DNA of 38,698 nt from Clostridiales bacterium (GCA_012728565.1 JAAYEV010000115.1:1-38698); one strand, 5' to 3'. Shown: positions 8,230 to 17,175, numbered from the stretch's first letter. Program-made: numbers and translations. The notes: generated by a model not told the origin, from the sequence alone.

Positions 8230-10592
8230 TGAAAAAGCTCATGCTAATGACCTTAAGGGACATAAAAAGCAACAAGGGGCAGTACATTGCAATCATTATG
8301 GTGGTTGTGGTGGGCATAACCATGTATAACGCCATTTCGATGTCTTTTTATAATCTTAACAGTGCCACCGAAAACTACTATGAAGAATACAGGCTTCCCC
8401 ACCTGTTTGTAAGGCTGAATAACGCGCCGGAGAGCGTTGTAGGAATTATTGGAAGAACCGATGGGGTATCGTCCGCCCAGGGAAGGCTGGTACTGGATGT
8501 GCCGATGGAAATACCCGGTTACGAAGGCAGGGTCCATGCGAGGATTGTGTCGGTTCCGCGGTCCAATGACGGTGCCTTAAACAAGCTGCACTTGGAGGAA
8601 GGAAGGTATGTATCGGGGGACCACCGGGACGGCGCTCTCGTGGAAAAGCTGTTCATGGAATTCCATAGGCTGGATATAGGCAGCAGCATATACCCGATAA
8701 TAAACGGCAAAAGGGTGGAACTTAAGGTGTCGGGAAAGGCCATAAGCCCTGAGTATATATACGCGGTGCCGTCGGCTCAGGATATGATGCCAGATAATGA
8801 AAGGTTTACGATACTATACCTTGAGCACAGCTTTGTACAGCAGCTTACGGGGTATGACGGCCTGGTCAACGAAGTTGTTTTGCAATTGGAAGATGCGGGC
8901 AAAGCAAAAGAGGTGAAAAAGAAACTGGAGGACAGGCTGAAGCATAATGGCTTGATATCCGTCACCGAGAGGAAGGACGAGGTAAGCTATGCCATGATGG
9001 ATACCGAGTTAAACGCCCTGCAGTCCATGGGTTTTGCATATCCGGCGGTTTTTTTGCTTATCGGTTCAATAGTAATATACATGCTGCTGATAAGGCTGGT
9101 GGACAACCAGAGGAGGCAAATAGGAGTGCTGATGGCCCTCGGGTTTACCAAGGGAGCGATACTGTTTCACTATATCGGGTATGCACTGCTGGTGGGGTTT
9201 GTGGGTTCCGTGCTGGGGAGCCTTGCAGGGGTTAGATTGGCCGAAGTCCTTACAAGGTATTATCTTACCTTTTTTAATATACCGATACTGCAGGTAAAGA
9301 CCTATGCGGATGTTGTAGTATTGGGCATACTGATGAGCGTGGTATTCTGCGGCGTAGCGGGATTTAACGCGGCTAAAAGGGTGCTGAGGATTTTGCCGGC
9401 GGAGGCCATGAGACCGGTGGCGCCCATCGAGGGTAAGAAATGGTGGGGAGAGAGGATACTTCCTTTTTTAGCCGGCATTAGAATATCCTGGCGCCTTACC
9501 TTCAGAAATATGTGGCGCAACAAAAAGAGGACGGTATTTACCGTGGTGTCAATAGCCATGACGGTAGGACTTATGATATCCATTATGACGATGCTGGATT
9601 CCATGGACTATCTTTTTGATAAAGCCTTTGGGGATGCGCTGTCCTATGACTACAAGGTGGCCTTTACAGGCAGTGTGCACCGGGACGTGGTAAAGGACCT
9701 GGGCGAGTTTAGAGAAGTAACCTATGCAGAGCCGATGGCCGAGTATCCCGTACGGCTTATGAACGGGTGGCGGAAGGAAAATACGATGGTAACTGGCCTT
9801 GTTCAAGGTTCCAGGGTTTATAAGCTGTTCGATATGAAGGGAAACAGGGTGGAGGTGCCCAGGGAAGGGATACTGCTTACCGAGGGACTGGCAAAATCGC
9901 TGGGGGTAAAGAGAGGGGATAACATAACTATTGAAGCTCTGAACAAGCCGGGGATTGAGCGTAGGATAGCGGTAAAGGGCATCGTGGAACAGTACTTGGG
10001 CGGCAGCGCGTTTATGGAGGTGGGGGCGTTAGATGCAGTACTTGGGGAAGGCTCTACAATAAACGCCGCCCTGGTAAACTTAAGGTATAACGGCGAAGAA
10101 ATTGCCGGGGACATTGAGGGGATGCCTTACGTACAAAGCGTAAAGGAACCGGACGACATGGTAAAGCAGTATAACGAGTACATGGGCCTTATATATGCGT
10201 ATATAGGGGTTATAGTGGTATTAAGCTGCATAATGGGCTTTGCTATCATATACAACACCACAACGATAAGCATAATGGAAAGGAGACGCGAACTGGCATC
10301 GCTTCGGATTATGGGGTTTACCAATAACCAGGTGGCCGAGCTGATATTCAACGAAAACACCGCGGTAAGCGCAATGGGGCTTATCATAGGAATGCCCCTT
10401 GGAGTGTTTATGGCCGCGCAGATATTGAAATTGATGCCCGAAGACATGATATCGCTGCCACTGGTGATATTTCCAAAAACCTACGTTTTGGCTGCGGCTA
10501 CCGTTGCCCTGTTTGTGATACTGGCCCAGTTGGCCAACATGCGAAGGATTTCCAGGATGGACCTGGTTGAGGTCATGAAGAGTAGAGAATAG
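8229..10592 (+). CDS. FtsX/MacB-type ABC permease (module 2)
   Basis: This 787-residue membrane protein has a first membrane segment near residues 18-38, an extracytoplasmic domain, an FtsX block from about 267, a central membrane segment near 432-455 preceded by SWRLTFRNMWRNKKRT, a second extracytoplasmic domain, and a final FtsX block from about 656. The start is GTG at 8229, overlapping the ATPase stop (TAGTG); it gives the typical opening MKKLMLMTLRDIKSNKGQY. GTG at 8223 is a less likely alternative. The gene is followed closely by a membrane-fusion protein, so this module resembles MacAB/YknXYZ-type export systems. Codon use is rich in ATA and AGG like the surrounding genome. Confidence 0.9.
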   Translation: MKKLMLMTLRDIKSNKGQYIAIIMVVVVGITMYNAISMSFYNLNSATENYYEEYRLPHLFVRLNNAPESVVGIIGRTDGVSSAQGRLVLDVPMEIPGYEGRVHARIVSVPRSNDGALNKLHLEEGRYVSGDHRDGALVEKLFMEFHRLDIGSSIYPIINGKRVELKVSGKAISPEYIYAVPSAQDMMPDNERFTILYLEHSFVQQLTGYDGLVNEVVLQLEDAGKAKEVKKKLEDRLKHNGLISVTERKDEVSYAMMDTELNALQSMGFAYPAVFLLIGSIVIYMLLIRLVDNQRRQIGVLMALGFTKGAILFHYIGYALLVGFVGSVLGSLAGVRLAEVLTRYYLTFFNIPILQVKTYADVVVLGILMSVVFCGVAGFNAAKRVLRILPAEAMRPVAPIEGKKWWGERILPFLAGIRISWRLTFRNMWRNKKRTVFTVVSIAMTVGLMISIMTMLDSMDYLFDKAFGDALSYDYKVAFTGSVHRDVVKDLGEFREVTYAEPMAEYPVRLMNGWRKENTMVTGLVQGSRVYKLFDMKGNRVEVPREGILLTEGLAKSLGVKRGDNITIEALNKPGIERRIAVKGIVEQYLGGSAFMEVGALDAVLGEGSTINAALVNLRYNGEEIAGDIEGMPYVQSVKEPDDMVKQYNEYMGLIYAYIGVIVVLSCIMGFAIIYNTTTISIMERRRELASLRIMGFTNNQVAELIFNENTAVSAMGLIIGMPLGVFMAAQILKLMPEDMISLPLVIFPKTYVLAAATVALFVILAQLANMRRISRMDLVEVMKSRE

Positions 10593-10604
10593 GGGGTGGA
10601 TTAT

Positions 10605-11837
10605 ATGAAGCTGAGGGTTTTCAGTAAGGTCAAGGGAATAATAAGAAAAAAGAGAAAGGTGTTCTGGGTCGGCGTTCTGGCTGTTGTCTTGATACTGGTA
10701 TTTTTATTCCAGGGTATGGGAAGCGGGGTGGAGGTTGAAACCGCCCTGGCGGTCCGCGGCGATATAAAAAGCATCGTGGAGCAGACCGGCTATATTGAGG
10801 CTTCGAAAAAGCAGGATATATACGCGGTTTACGGGGGCCGTATAAAAAGCATACCGGTGGAAGTGGGCCAAGCCGTAAAGGAAGGCCAACCGTTGCTGGA
10901 GTTTGACCTGGACGAGTTAAATATCAGGCTTGACCAGGCCGAGGCAGCCCTGGCGCTGGCCGAGGGAAGCGCTGCGACCGGTGCCGAAGTGGCAGCGGCA
11001 TTGGCGGCATACGAGGGGGCGGCCGTCCAAAGGGACAGGGCAAAGGAAGCCTTCGAAAGCGCTGCAGACTTATATAAGATGGGTGCCATAAGCGAGGTTG
11101 ACTTCCGCCAGGCAAGGGAAGCCTATGACCTGTCGGAACTTCAGCTTAATGCGGCGGTGGCGGCCCTGGAGGCTGCCAAAAAGGGTGAGGCATCGCAGCA
11201 GGCCTCAATGGCGGCAGCCCGGGCGGAGGTTTCGCTTATAAAACGGCAGATAGAGGAAGCAAGGCCCCTTGCAAATATGGAGGGAATTGTGATGGAAATA
11301 GGTTTTGAAGAGGGCATGACAGTTCCCCCCGGCAGCCTGGTAATGAGGGTGGGGGACCCGGGCAGTCTCCAGGCAAAGTGCATGTTTCTTGCCGGCGAGG
11401 CGGTGGACATAAGGGAAGGAAATGAGGCGCTGATTAGCGGCGATATATTGGACGATATAGTCATTAGGGGAAGGGTCAAAAAGGTGTTTCCCCAGGCGGT
11501 TAAGGTTTTGTCCCAGCTTGGGGTGGAGCAGCAGCGGGTGCCGGTTGAGATAGAGCTTCTGGAAAGCCACCAAAACTTAAGGCCCGGTTTCGGAGTGGAC
11601 GTGGAGGTAATAACCGGGGAAGCTAAGGATGTGATGTTGGTGCCGGCGGATGTGGTGGTTGAGATGGAAGGTAAGGACTATGTGTTTGTGGTGGAAGGCA
11701 AAAAAGCGGTTTTGAGGCAGGTAAACGTCGGGATAGGGAACAGGGATTGGACGCAGATACTGGACGGCTTAAGCGAAAAAGAAACTGTGATAGTGGACCC
11801 GCCCAATGAAGTGGAAGACGGTACCAGGGTAAAGTAA
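10605..11837 (+). CDS. Membrane-fusion (HlyD/MacA-like) subunit of ABC exporter
   Basis: This 410-residue protein has a cytoplasmic basic stretch, one membrane anchor (about 19-38), and then an extracytoplasmic adaptor. The adaptor shows a lipoyl-like half (GGRIKSIPVEVGQAVKEGQP), an alanine-rich coiled coil (about 105-210), the second lipoyl half (NMEGIVMEIGFEEGMTV) and beta-barrel regions. In Gram-positive bacteria such proteins act outside the membrane and assist MacB-type permeases. The start at 10605 is chosen because AGGGGGTGG (10591-10599) is placed correctly for it; an in-frame GTG at 10596 lies inside that site. It follows the permease after 12 bases and completes module 2. Confidence 0.88.
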   Translation: MKLRVFSKVKGIIRKKRKVFWVGVLAVVLILVFLFQGMGSGVEVETALAVRGDIKSIVEQTGYIEASKKQDIYAVYGGRIKSIPVEVGQAVKEGQPLLEFDLDELNIRLDQAEAALALAEGSAATGAEVAAALAAYEGAAVQRDRAKEAFESAADLYKMGAISEVDFRQAREAYDLSELQLNAAVAALEAAKKGEASQQASMAAARAEVSLIKRQIEEARPLANMEGIVMEIGFEEGMTVPPGSLVMRVGDPGSLQAKCMFLAGEAVDIREGNEALISGDILDDIVIRGRVKKVFPQAVKVLSQLGVEQQRVPVEIELLESHQNLRPGFGVDVEVITGEAKDVMLVPADVVVEMEGKDYVFVVEGKKAVLRQVNVGIGNRDWTQILDGLSEKETVIVDPPNEVEDGTRVK

Positions 11838-11866
11838 GGGAGCAAGGGGACGGTTCTCTTGCTTCC
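11838..11866. repeat. Type A palindromic element after the export operon
   Basis: It directly follows the stop codon of the membrane-fusion gene. Arms GGAGCAAG (11839-11846) and CTTGCTTCC (11858-11866) enclose the core GGGACGGTTCT. No long T-run follows. Same core as at 2566, different arms. Confidence 0.75.
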
Positions 11867-11892
11867 ATTTTGAACAGATTGGAGTTGATTGC

Positions 11893-12261
11893 ATGGCATT
11901 TGGCGAGACTTTCCGCTGGATAGCGATAATAGTAGTGTTTATTGTTGTGTATTATGCGGCGTCCATGTTTACCATAAAAAGAAACGTTGTAAAGGTCATT
12001 AAGGTATTTGAAGAAAAGGATGCCCTGGCCGCCAAAACGGCGGTAAGCATCGAAAGCCTTGGAATCAGGAAGCAGGGTTTTCTTGAAAGGGCGATAAAAA
12101 GCCGGGATAACAGGATTCATGCCCTAAAGTTTATGGTGGATGCCGGGGTGGTGAGTATCACCTCCGATGGAAGGTACTATCTTAGCAAAAAGAAAATGGC
12201 TGCATTTCGTAGGAATGGAAACTTTATTGCACGCTTTATTATTCCGCCCCAGGACAATTGA
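11893..12261 (+). CDS. Small membrane-anchored protein of unknown function
   Basis: I do not recognise this 122-residue protein. It has one N-terminal membrane segment (about residues 9-27, WIAIIVVFIVVYYAASMF), then a basic cytoplasmic domain. The part from about 35 to 105 is predicted helical and ends in a short strand-like piece (VVSITSDGRYYLSKKK) that resembles the wing of a small winged-helix fold; that is only an impression. The ribosome site TTGGAG lies seven bases before ATG. Codon use matches the genome. It stands alone between the export operon and an intrinsic terminator and could be read through from that operon. Confidence 0.7.
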   Translation: MAFGETFRWIAIIVVFIVVYYAASMFTIKRNVVKVIKVFEEKDALAAKTAVSIESLGIRKQGFLERAIKSRDNRIHALKFMVDAGVVSITSDGRYYLSKKKMAAFRRNGNFIARFIIPPQDN

Positions 12262-12283
12262 TTTTTTGCATCCGATATAAAAG

Positions 12284-12312
12284 AACCGGCCCTTCCAGTC
12301 GCCGGTTTTTTT
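12284..12312 (+). terminator. Intrinsic terminator
   Basis: A seven-base-pair stem AACCGGC (12284-12290) / GCCGGTT (12301-12307) encloses a ten-base loop and is followed by a run of seven Ts. It ends the transcript of the small membrane protein and possibly of the whole export operon. Confidence 0.85.
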
Positions 12313-12399
12313 AGTGTCATTACCCATGCAGGGTTTCTTTGAATAAAAGCAAGTTTTGGGACATAAACTGTTAGCAGCGAGTATCCTGGAGGGATGGAT

Positions 12400-12705
12400 A
12401 TGGGCAGCAGGATTGATGTGTCCCAAAACAGTGGTCATGGGTTGATTGAGGGAAGGATAATGCACTGCCGGTGGTTTGCCCTTGTGCAGCCCGAGCCCAC
12501 AAGCTTTGGCATAAACCCCCGCACCCTTCTTAAGGGAGGGGGAAGGGTGTCCCGGCTGTGCGTATATACCGGAAGTACCAACAAAAAGGAGATTGTGGCG
12601 GAGTATTCCAGGGGCTGGGTCAGCCTGAAGTACAATTATATAGATATTGTGGGGGAACTGGTGAACTACCTGGAAAGAAGGTACTCCCTAAGGGTTGTAA
12701 AGTGA
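12400..12705 (+). CDS. Hypothetical protein, 101 residues
   Basis: I do not recognise this protein. It is probably soluble: no membrane segment or signal peptide is visible. The C-terminal half (VSRLCVYTGSTNKKEIVAEY to VNYLERRYSLRVVK) looks like alternating strands with a final helix. ATG at 12400 is preferred over ATG at 12394 because TGGAGGG at 12387-12393 abuts the earlier start. Codon use (ATA, AGG, GTG) fits the genome, which supports a real gene. It sits between a terminator and a repeat-rich gap, and its last codons overlap the first copy of a 30-base direct repeat at 12697. Confidence 0.55.
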   Translation: MGSRIDVSQNSGHGLIEGRIMHCRWFALVQPEPTSFGINPRTLLKGGGRVSRLCVYTGSTNKKEIVAEYSRGWVSLKYNYIDIVGELVNYLERRYSLRVVK

Positions 12706-12726
12706 AACTTCCATCGACGGAGCGGT
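12697..12726. repeat. 30-base direct repeat, copy 1
   Basis: It begins GTAAAGTGAAACTTCCATCG and is repeated at 12872-12901 with three substitutions, in the same orientation. The first bases are also the last codons of the hypothetical gene ending at 12705. The two copies bracket a 145-base segment that holds a type B palindrome and a long imperfect hairpin. Confidence 0.75.
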
Positions 12727-12743
12727 TTTCTCGAAAGCGGTCA

Positions 12744-12792
12744 GGGGACACACCGCTGCTTGCGCGGGTATTCCTTGCTGCGGAATGTCCCC
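12744..12792. repeat. Type B palindromic element, copy 2
   Basis: The 49 bases match the element at 2938-2986 except for two adjacent substitutions near the tip of the first inner hairpin. Outer arms GGGGACA and TGTCCCC are intact. It lies between the two 30-base direct repeats. Confidence 0.8.
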
Positions 12793-12813
12793 AATATATG
12801 TTAGTAGAACAAA

Positions 12814-12872
12814 CCCTCGTATTAGCGACCGTTTGACACCGAAGTGGAAATTACGGGCGCTTATATTGAGGG
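12814..12872. repeat. Long imperfect inverted repeat
   Basis: CCCTCGTATTAGCGACC at 12814-12830 pairs imperfectly with GGGCGCTTATATTGAGGG at 12855-12872. It ends exactly where the second 30-base direct repeat begins. In the gap 12706-13018 no open reading frame looks real; the content is this hairpin, the type B element and the direct repeats. Confidence 0.5.
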
Positions 12873-12901
12873 TAAAGTGAAACTTCCATCGGCGGGGTGG
12901 T
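12872..12901. repeat. 30-base direct repeat, copy 2
   Basis: This is the second copy of the repeat at 12697-12726: 27 of 30 bases match, including all of GTAAAGTGAAACTTCCATCG. It shares its first base with the end of the hairpin to its left. Confidence 0.75.
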
Positions 12902-12924
12902 ATGCAATTTATATTTGTACATGC

Positions 12925-12953
12925 TTGCAGGAATTTTACCCATGATATAAAAT
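12925..12953 (+). promoter_or_regulatory. Candidate promoter of pgsA
   Basis: TTGCAG (12925-12930) and TAAAAT (12948-12953) are 17 bases apart, about 60 bases before the pgsA start. The match is moderate and other A/T-rich alternatives overlap it. Confidence 0.35.
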
Positions 12954-13018
12954 TACTTTATATGAGGAAAAGTTAGCCTTTGTTATTACAGCATGTATTT
13001 CTAACGACGAGGTGCAAT

Positions 13019-13546
13019 ATGAATATACCCAATTTGCTGACAGGGATAAGGTTTCTGCTGATACCCGTTTTCTTTTTAGTCTTTTATTCCGACATGCCGA
13101 ATAATATTACCGCCGCCACCTTTGTTTTTATACTTGCCGGCATAACTGATATATTGGACGGCTATATCGCCCGCAGGTACAACATGGTAACCCGGTGGGG
13201 GATAGTGTTTGACCCGCTGGCGGACAAACTTATGCTTTTGTCGGTTCTGTTTGCGCTGACCCACAGCGGATACCTGCCCCTTTGGGTATTAACGGTGGTG
13301 GCTGGGAAGGAAGCCTTTATGGCCTTGGGGGCGGCCTTTCTTTATTTTATTAGGAACAAAACAGTAGTAGCGGCAAACAAGACCGGGAAAATAGCCACCG
13401 TGCTTTTTTATCTTTCAATAGTGGCGCGGGTGTTTGAAATGCCCTACAACTCTTACCTGATTATAGCCGCGGTCTGTGCAACGGTGATTGCTTTTATCCG
13501 ATATGCATGGAACTTTAAAAACCTTGAGAAGGCCAAAAATGCCTGA
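13019..13546 (+). CDS. pgsA: CDP-diacylglycerol-glycerol-3-phosphate phosphatidyltransferase family protein
   Basis: This 175-residue integral membrane enzyme contains the complete CDP-alcohol phosphatidyltransferase signature DG-x2-AR-x8-G-x3-D-x3-D, starting at D47 (DGYIARR to DPLADK). PgsA makes phosphatidylglycerolphosphate from CDP-diacylglycerol and glycerol-3-phosphate. About four to five hydrophobic segments are visible. The start at 13019 (MNIPNLLTGIRFLLIPV) follows GAGGTG and matches PgsA N-termini; an upstream in-frame start at 12980 lacks support. A closely related cardiolipin-synthase-type member of the family cannot be excluded. The signal-peptidase gene follows closely in the same direction. 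Confidence 0.85.
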   Translation: MNIPNLLTGIRFLLIPVFFLVFYSDMPNNITAATFVFILAGITDILDGYIARRYNMVTRWGIVFDPLADKLMLLSVLFALTHSGYLPLWVLTVVAGKEAFMALGAAFLYFIRNKTVVAANKTGKIATVLFYLSIVARVFEMPYNSYLIIAAVCATVIAFIRYAWNFKNLEKAKNA

Positions 13547-13583
13547 AAGAGTAAAGGGTTTTTTACAAAGGAAGGATGCAGCA

Positions 13584-14108
13584 ATGGAACAAAAAGTTAT
13601 TAGGGAAATACTGGACTGGCTAAAATATATAGCGATTGCCGTTGTACTGGCGCTTGTTATCAGGAGCTTTGTGGTGATGAACATCAAGGTCCCCACCGGC
13701 TCCATGCTGCCCACCATACAGCTCGGCGACCAGATACTGGTAAACAGGTTTGTATACAGGTTTAAACCGCTCCAAAGGGGGGATATTGTGGTATTTAGAT
13801 ACCCCGATAACCCAAAGGAACTGTATGTAAAGCGCCTTATAGGCATGGCAGGGGACAAGGTGGAGATCATAGAGGGCAAGCTTTATATAAACGGCCAGCC
13901 GGTGGAGGAGGACTACCTGTACGAAGAAATGAGGGGAAGTTTCGGGCCCTACATGGTTCCGGAGGGCGGTTATTTCATGTTGGGGGACAACAGGAACGAT
14001 TCAAAGGACAGCAGGTTCTGGAGAAATCAATATGTTACCGACGACCTTATCATAGGCAAGGCGTTTTTCAGGCTGTTCCCCCTGAACAGTGCAGGGGTTT
14101 TGCACTGA
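13584..14108 (+). CDS. lepB: Type I signal peptidase
   Basis: This 174-residue membrane-anchored serine protease cleaves signal peptides from exported proteins. One membrane segment (about 15-32) is followed by the catalytic serine in PTGSMLPT (S40) and the catalytic lysine in LYVKRLIG (K83), then the conserved GDNRNDSKDSR box. The S40/K83 spacing and the short length match the Gram-positive (SipS-like) group. The start at 13584 follows AAAGGAAGG; ATG at 13539, which overlaps the pgsA stop, would add 15 residues and also has a plausible ribosome site. Probably co-transcribed with pgsA. No terminator is seen before the valS promoter. Confidence 0.92.
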   Translation: MEQKVIREILDWLKYIAIAVVLALVIRSFVVMNIKVPTGSMLPTIQLGDQILVNRFVYRFKPLQRGDIVVFRYPDNPKELYVKRLIGMAGDKVEIIEGKLYINGQPVEEDYLYEEMRGSFGPYMVPEGGYFMLGDNRNDSKDSRFWRNQYVTDDLIIGKAFFRLFPLNSAGVLH

Positions 14109-14127
14109 GAAAGATGCGTAAATCATA

Positions 14128-14155
14128 TTGACAAATGGAGGGTATTATATATAAT
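14128..14155 (+). promoter_or_regulatory. valS promoter
   Basis: TTGACA (14128-14133) and TATAAT (14150-14155) are separated by 16 bases. Transcription would begin near 14162, at the 5' end of the T-box leader. Confidence 0.88.
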
Positions 14156-14161
14156 AGACTT

Positions 14162-14431
14162 TAATTAGAAAAACCCTAAACCGTTGGGGGAAAAATGAAT
14201 ACAAAGGCTGTGAAGGAGAGGAGTAAGCAGCTTGAGTGGCGCAGCAGAGAGGATGCCCGCCGGCTGAAAGGCACCCGTCACAAACTGCCGAAGGTAGCTC
14301 CGGAGCCGCCCGGCCGAAAATAAAAAGTAAGCCGGGACGGGATAACCCGTTACAGTAATAGAGCCCCATATAGGGGGAATTAAGGTGGTACCACGAATTA
14401 AACCTTCGTCCTTTTGGATGAAAGGTTTTTT
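14162..14431 (+). promoter_or_regulatory. T-box riboswitch (valine tRNA-sensing leader)
   Basis: The leader contains an AGTA motif (14222-14225), the conserved T-box sequence AAGGTGGTACCACGAA (14382-14397), and a terminator whose stem runs from AAACCTTCGTCC (14400-14411) to GGATGAAAGGTTT (14416-14428) followed by Ts. The likely specifier codon is GUC (valine) at 14277-14279, followed by AC as is usual, which fits the gene downstream. Uncharged tRNA-Val should stabilise the antiterminator and turn valS on. Stem boundaries in the first domain were assigned by eye. Short reading frames within the leader are not genes. Confidence 0.93.
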
Positions 14432-14465
14432 AAATTCTAAGGGCATACCTTTTATAAGCAAGGTA

Positions 14466-14492
14466 TAATCAAAAGAACCGTCCCTATGATTA
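14466..14492. repeat. Type A palindromic element before valS
   Basis: Arms TAATCA (14466-14471) and TGATTA (14487-14492) enclose AAAGAACCGTCCCTA, the reverse form of the recurrent core. It lies between the T-box terminator and the valS ribosome site. The arms are A/T-rich here and unrelated to those of the other copies. Confidence 0.7.
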
Positions 14493-14517
14493 CATAAGAT
14501 TTAAGGAGGCGTTGTGA

Positions 14518-17175
14518 ATGCAAAAAGCTAAAAAACTGGATGACAAATACAACCCAAAAGGTTTTGAGGAAAGGCTATACAAATGGTGGGTGGAAAGCGG
14601 GTTCTTTACCCCCGAGAGGGAAGAAGGAAAACAGCCCTTTACAATAGTGATTCCCCCGCCCAATATAACCGGTCAGCTTCACATGGGGCACGCCCTGGAC
14701 AACACCATCCAGGACATCCTCATAAGGTGGAACAGGATGAAGGGCATTCCCACGCTGTGGCTGCCGGGTACGGACCATGCCAGCATTGCCACCGAGGCCA
14801 AGATAGTTGAAAGGCTGTCGGAGGAGGGCACTTCAAAGGGCGAGCTGGGCAGGGACAAATTCCTTGAAAGGGCATGGCGGTGGAAGGAAGAGTTCGGCGG
14901 GAGGATTGTGGAACAGCTCAAAAAACTGGGCAGCTCCTGCGACTGGACCCGGGAGAGGTTTACCATGGACGAGGGCTGCAGCAAGGCGGTTACCGAGTTT
15001 TTCGTAAGCCTTTACGAAAGGGACCTAATCTATCGGGGGGACAGGATAATCAACTGGTGTCCCACCTGCAAGACTTCCATATCCGATGCCGAGGTGGAGC
15101 ACCAGGACCTGGAAGGCAAGTTCTGGTATATCAAGTATCCTTTAAAGGACGGAGAAGGGTACGTGGAAGTAGCTACCACCCGTCCCGAGACCATGCTGGG
15201 GGACACCTGCGTCGCAGTACACCCCGATGACGAAAGGTATAAAGCACTGGTAGGCAGGACGGTGATACTGCCGCTTATGGAGAGGGAAATACCCATCGTT
15301 GCCGACGAGTACGTGGATATGTCCAAGGGTACCGGAGCGGTGAAGGTGACGCCGGGCCATGACCCCAACGACTTTGAAATAGGCGAAAGGCATGGCATTG
15401 CAAAGATAAGGATAATAAACGACGACGGCACCATGAACGAAAACGCCGGAGCCTTTGCCGGGATGGACCGGTACGAGGCCAGGAAAGCGGTTGTGAAGGA
15501 GCTTGAAGCCCGGGGCCTTATTACGAGGATAGAAAACATACAGCACAGCGTCGGCCACTGCTACAGGTGCGATTCTGTGATTGAGCCCCTTATCTCAACG
15601 CAGTGGTTTGTTAGGATGCAGCCGCTGGCGCAGCCGGCAATCAAGGCAGTTAAGGATGGCGATATACGGTTTGTGCCCCAGCGCTTTGAGAAAATTTACT
15701 TCCACTGGATGGAAAACATAAAGGACTGGTGCATTTCCCGGCAGCTGTGGTGGGGGCACAGGATTCCCGCCTATTACTGCTGTGAATGCGGCGAGATGAT
15801 GGTAAGAAGGGAACAGCCGACGGAGTGCGCAAAATGCGGCAGCAAAAGGATAGAACAGGACCCGGATACGCTGGATACCTGGTTCAGCTCGGGGCTGTGG
15901 CCCTTTTCCACCCTCGGCTGGCCGGAAAAGACCAAGGACCTGGAGTACTTTTATCCCACCAGTGTGCTGGTTACCGGCTACGATATAATATTTTTCTGGG
16001 TGGCCCGCATGATAGTATCGGCCCTGGACCAGATGAAGGAAAAACCCTTCTCGGATGTTTTAATCCACGGCCTGGTACGGGACGCCGAGGGCAGGAAAAT
16101 GAGCAAATCCCTAGGCAACGGCATAGACCCGCTGGAGATAATAGAAGAATACAGCGCCGATGCCCTTAGGTTCACCCTTGCCACCGGTAATGCTCCCGGC
16201 AACGATATGAGATTTAGAATGGAAAGGGTGGAGGCGTCCGGCAATTTTGCCAACAAGCTGTGGAATGCTTCCCGGTTCGTGCTCATGAACCTTGAGGGCC
16301 ATGACCTTGCTGATATAGACCGGGGGCTTGACAGGGAAGGATTGGAGCTTTCGGATCGGTGGCTGCTGTCAAGGCTTGATAGCCTTATCGCAGAGGTCGA
16401 GGACAGCATGCAAAAATACGAGCTGGGTATAGCGGCACAGAAACTCTACGACTTCATTTGGGGAGAATACTGCGACTGGTATATAGAGCTTGTAAAGCAC
16501 CGATTGTATGACCGGGGCAGCAAAACGGGGGATACGGCAAGAAGGGTACTGCATTACGGCCTGGACCGGCTGCTGAGGCTTTTGCATCCCTTTATGCCCT
16601 TTATTACCGAGGAAATATGGCAGCACCTGCCCCATGAAGGGGAGACCATAACGCTGGCCGAGTGGCCGAAATCGGACGGGTCCTTTAGGGACGAAAAGGC
16701 CGAGCAGCAGATGGAAGCAATTATGGAAGCAATACGGGCGATAAGGAACATTAGGGCGGAGATGGACGTTGCTCCTTCCAAGAAGGCAAACGTGATAATA
16801 GTATCCGAACGAAAAGAAACCCGGGACCTGTTTGCCAATAACAGTGTATACATTGAAAGGCTGGCCGCTGCCTCCAGGGTTACCGTAAGGGAAGATAAGG
16901 GAGGTATACCGTCGGATGCGGTATCGGCGGTTATAGAGGGTGCCCAGATTTATATTCCCATGGAAGAGCTGCTGGATATTGAAAAGGAAATAGAAAGGCT
17001 GGAAAGGGAAAAGGAAAGGCTGGAAAAGGAACTCGAAAGGGTTAACGGGAAGCTGTCCAACAAGGGCTTCGTGGAGAAAGCCCCGGCGGAAGTGGTGGAT
17101 GCCGAGAAGGAAAAACTAAAAAAATACCAGGATATGATGGCAAAGGTGCAGGAGAGGCTTAAGAGCCTTGTATAG
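14518..17175 (+). CDS. valS: Valine-tRNA ligase
   Basis: This 885-residue cytoplasmic class I aminoacyl-tRNA synthetase attaches valine to tRNA-Val and edits threonine. Visible signatures are HIGH as HMGH (55-58, in [12 protein letters not shown]), the editing-domain region with [11 protein letters not shown], zinc-type cysteine pairs (CYRCD and CCECG with CAKCG), and KMSKS (527-531). The C-terminal tail is a charged coiled coil ([25 protein letters not shown] region), typical of ValRS. Length is normal. The start follows AAGGAGGCG. Expression is controlled by the T-box leader. folC follows 46 bases later, an arrangement common in Firmicutes. Confidence 0.97.
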   Translation: MQKAKKLDDKYNPKGFEERLYKWWVESGFFTPEREEGKQPFTIVIPPPNITGQLHMGHALDNTIQDILIRWNRMKGIPTLWLPGTDHASIATEAKIVERLSEEGTSKGELGRDKFLERAWRWKEEFGGRIVEQLKKLGSSCDWTRERFTMDEGCSKAVTEFFVSLYERDLIYRGDRIINWCPTCKTSISDAEVEHQDLEGKFWYIKYPLKDGEGYVEVATTRPETMLGDTCVAVHPDDERYKALVGRTVILPLMEREIPIVADEYVDMSKGTGAVKVTPGHDPNDFEIGERHGIAKIRIINDDGTMNENAGAFAGMDRYEARKAVVKELEARGLITRIENIQHSVGHCYRCDSVIEPLISTQWFVRMQPLAQPAIKAVKDGDIRFVPQRFEKIYFHWMENIKDWCISRQLWWGHRIPAYYCCECGEMMVRREQPTECAKCGSKRIEQDPDTLDTWFSSGLWPFSTLGWPEKTKDLEYFYPTSVLVTGYDIIFFWVARMIVSALDQMKEKPFSDVLIHGLVRDAEGRKMSKSLGNGIDPLEIIEEYSADALRFTLATGNAPGNDMRFRMERVEASGNFANKLWNASRFVLMNLEGHDLADIDRGLDREGLELSDRWLLSRLDSLIAEVEDSMQKYELGIAAQKLYDFIWGEYCDWYIELVKHRLYDRGSKTGDTARRVLHYGLDRLLRLLHPFMPFITEEIWQHLPHEGETITLAEWPKSDGSFRDEKAEQQMEAIMEAIRAIRNIRAEMDVAPSKKANVIIVSERKETRDLFANNSVYIERLAAASRVTVREDKGGIPSDAVSAVIEGAQIYIPMEELLDIEKEIERLEREKERLEKELERVNGKLSNKGFVEKAPAEVVDAEKEKLKKYQDMMAKVQERLKSLV

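Noticed and set aside
12558-12836. Alternative-frame reading frame running across the end of the hypothetical gene and the type B element
   Set aside because: It overlaps a better supported frame, passes through repeats, and has no ribosome site or plausible protein features.
12697-12901. Two 30-base direct repeats considered as a CRISPR remnant
   Set aside because: Only two copies, the gap between them is far longer than a spacer and contains other palindromes, and no cas gene is present.
14194-14286. ATG-initiated frame within the valS leader
   Set aside because: It lies inside the T-box leader, whose structure explains the sequence; no ribosome site or protein-like composition.
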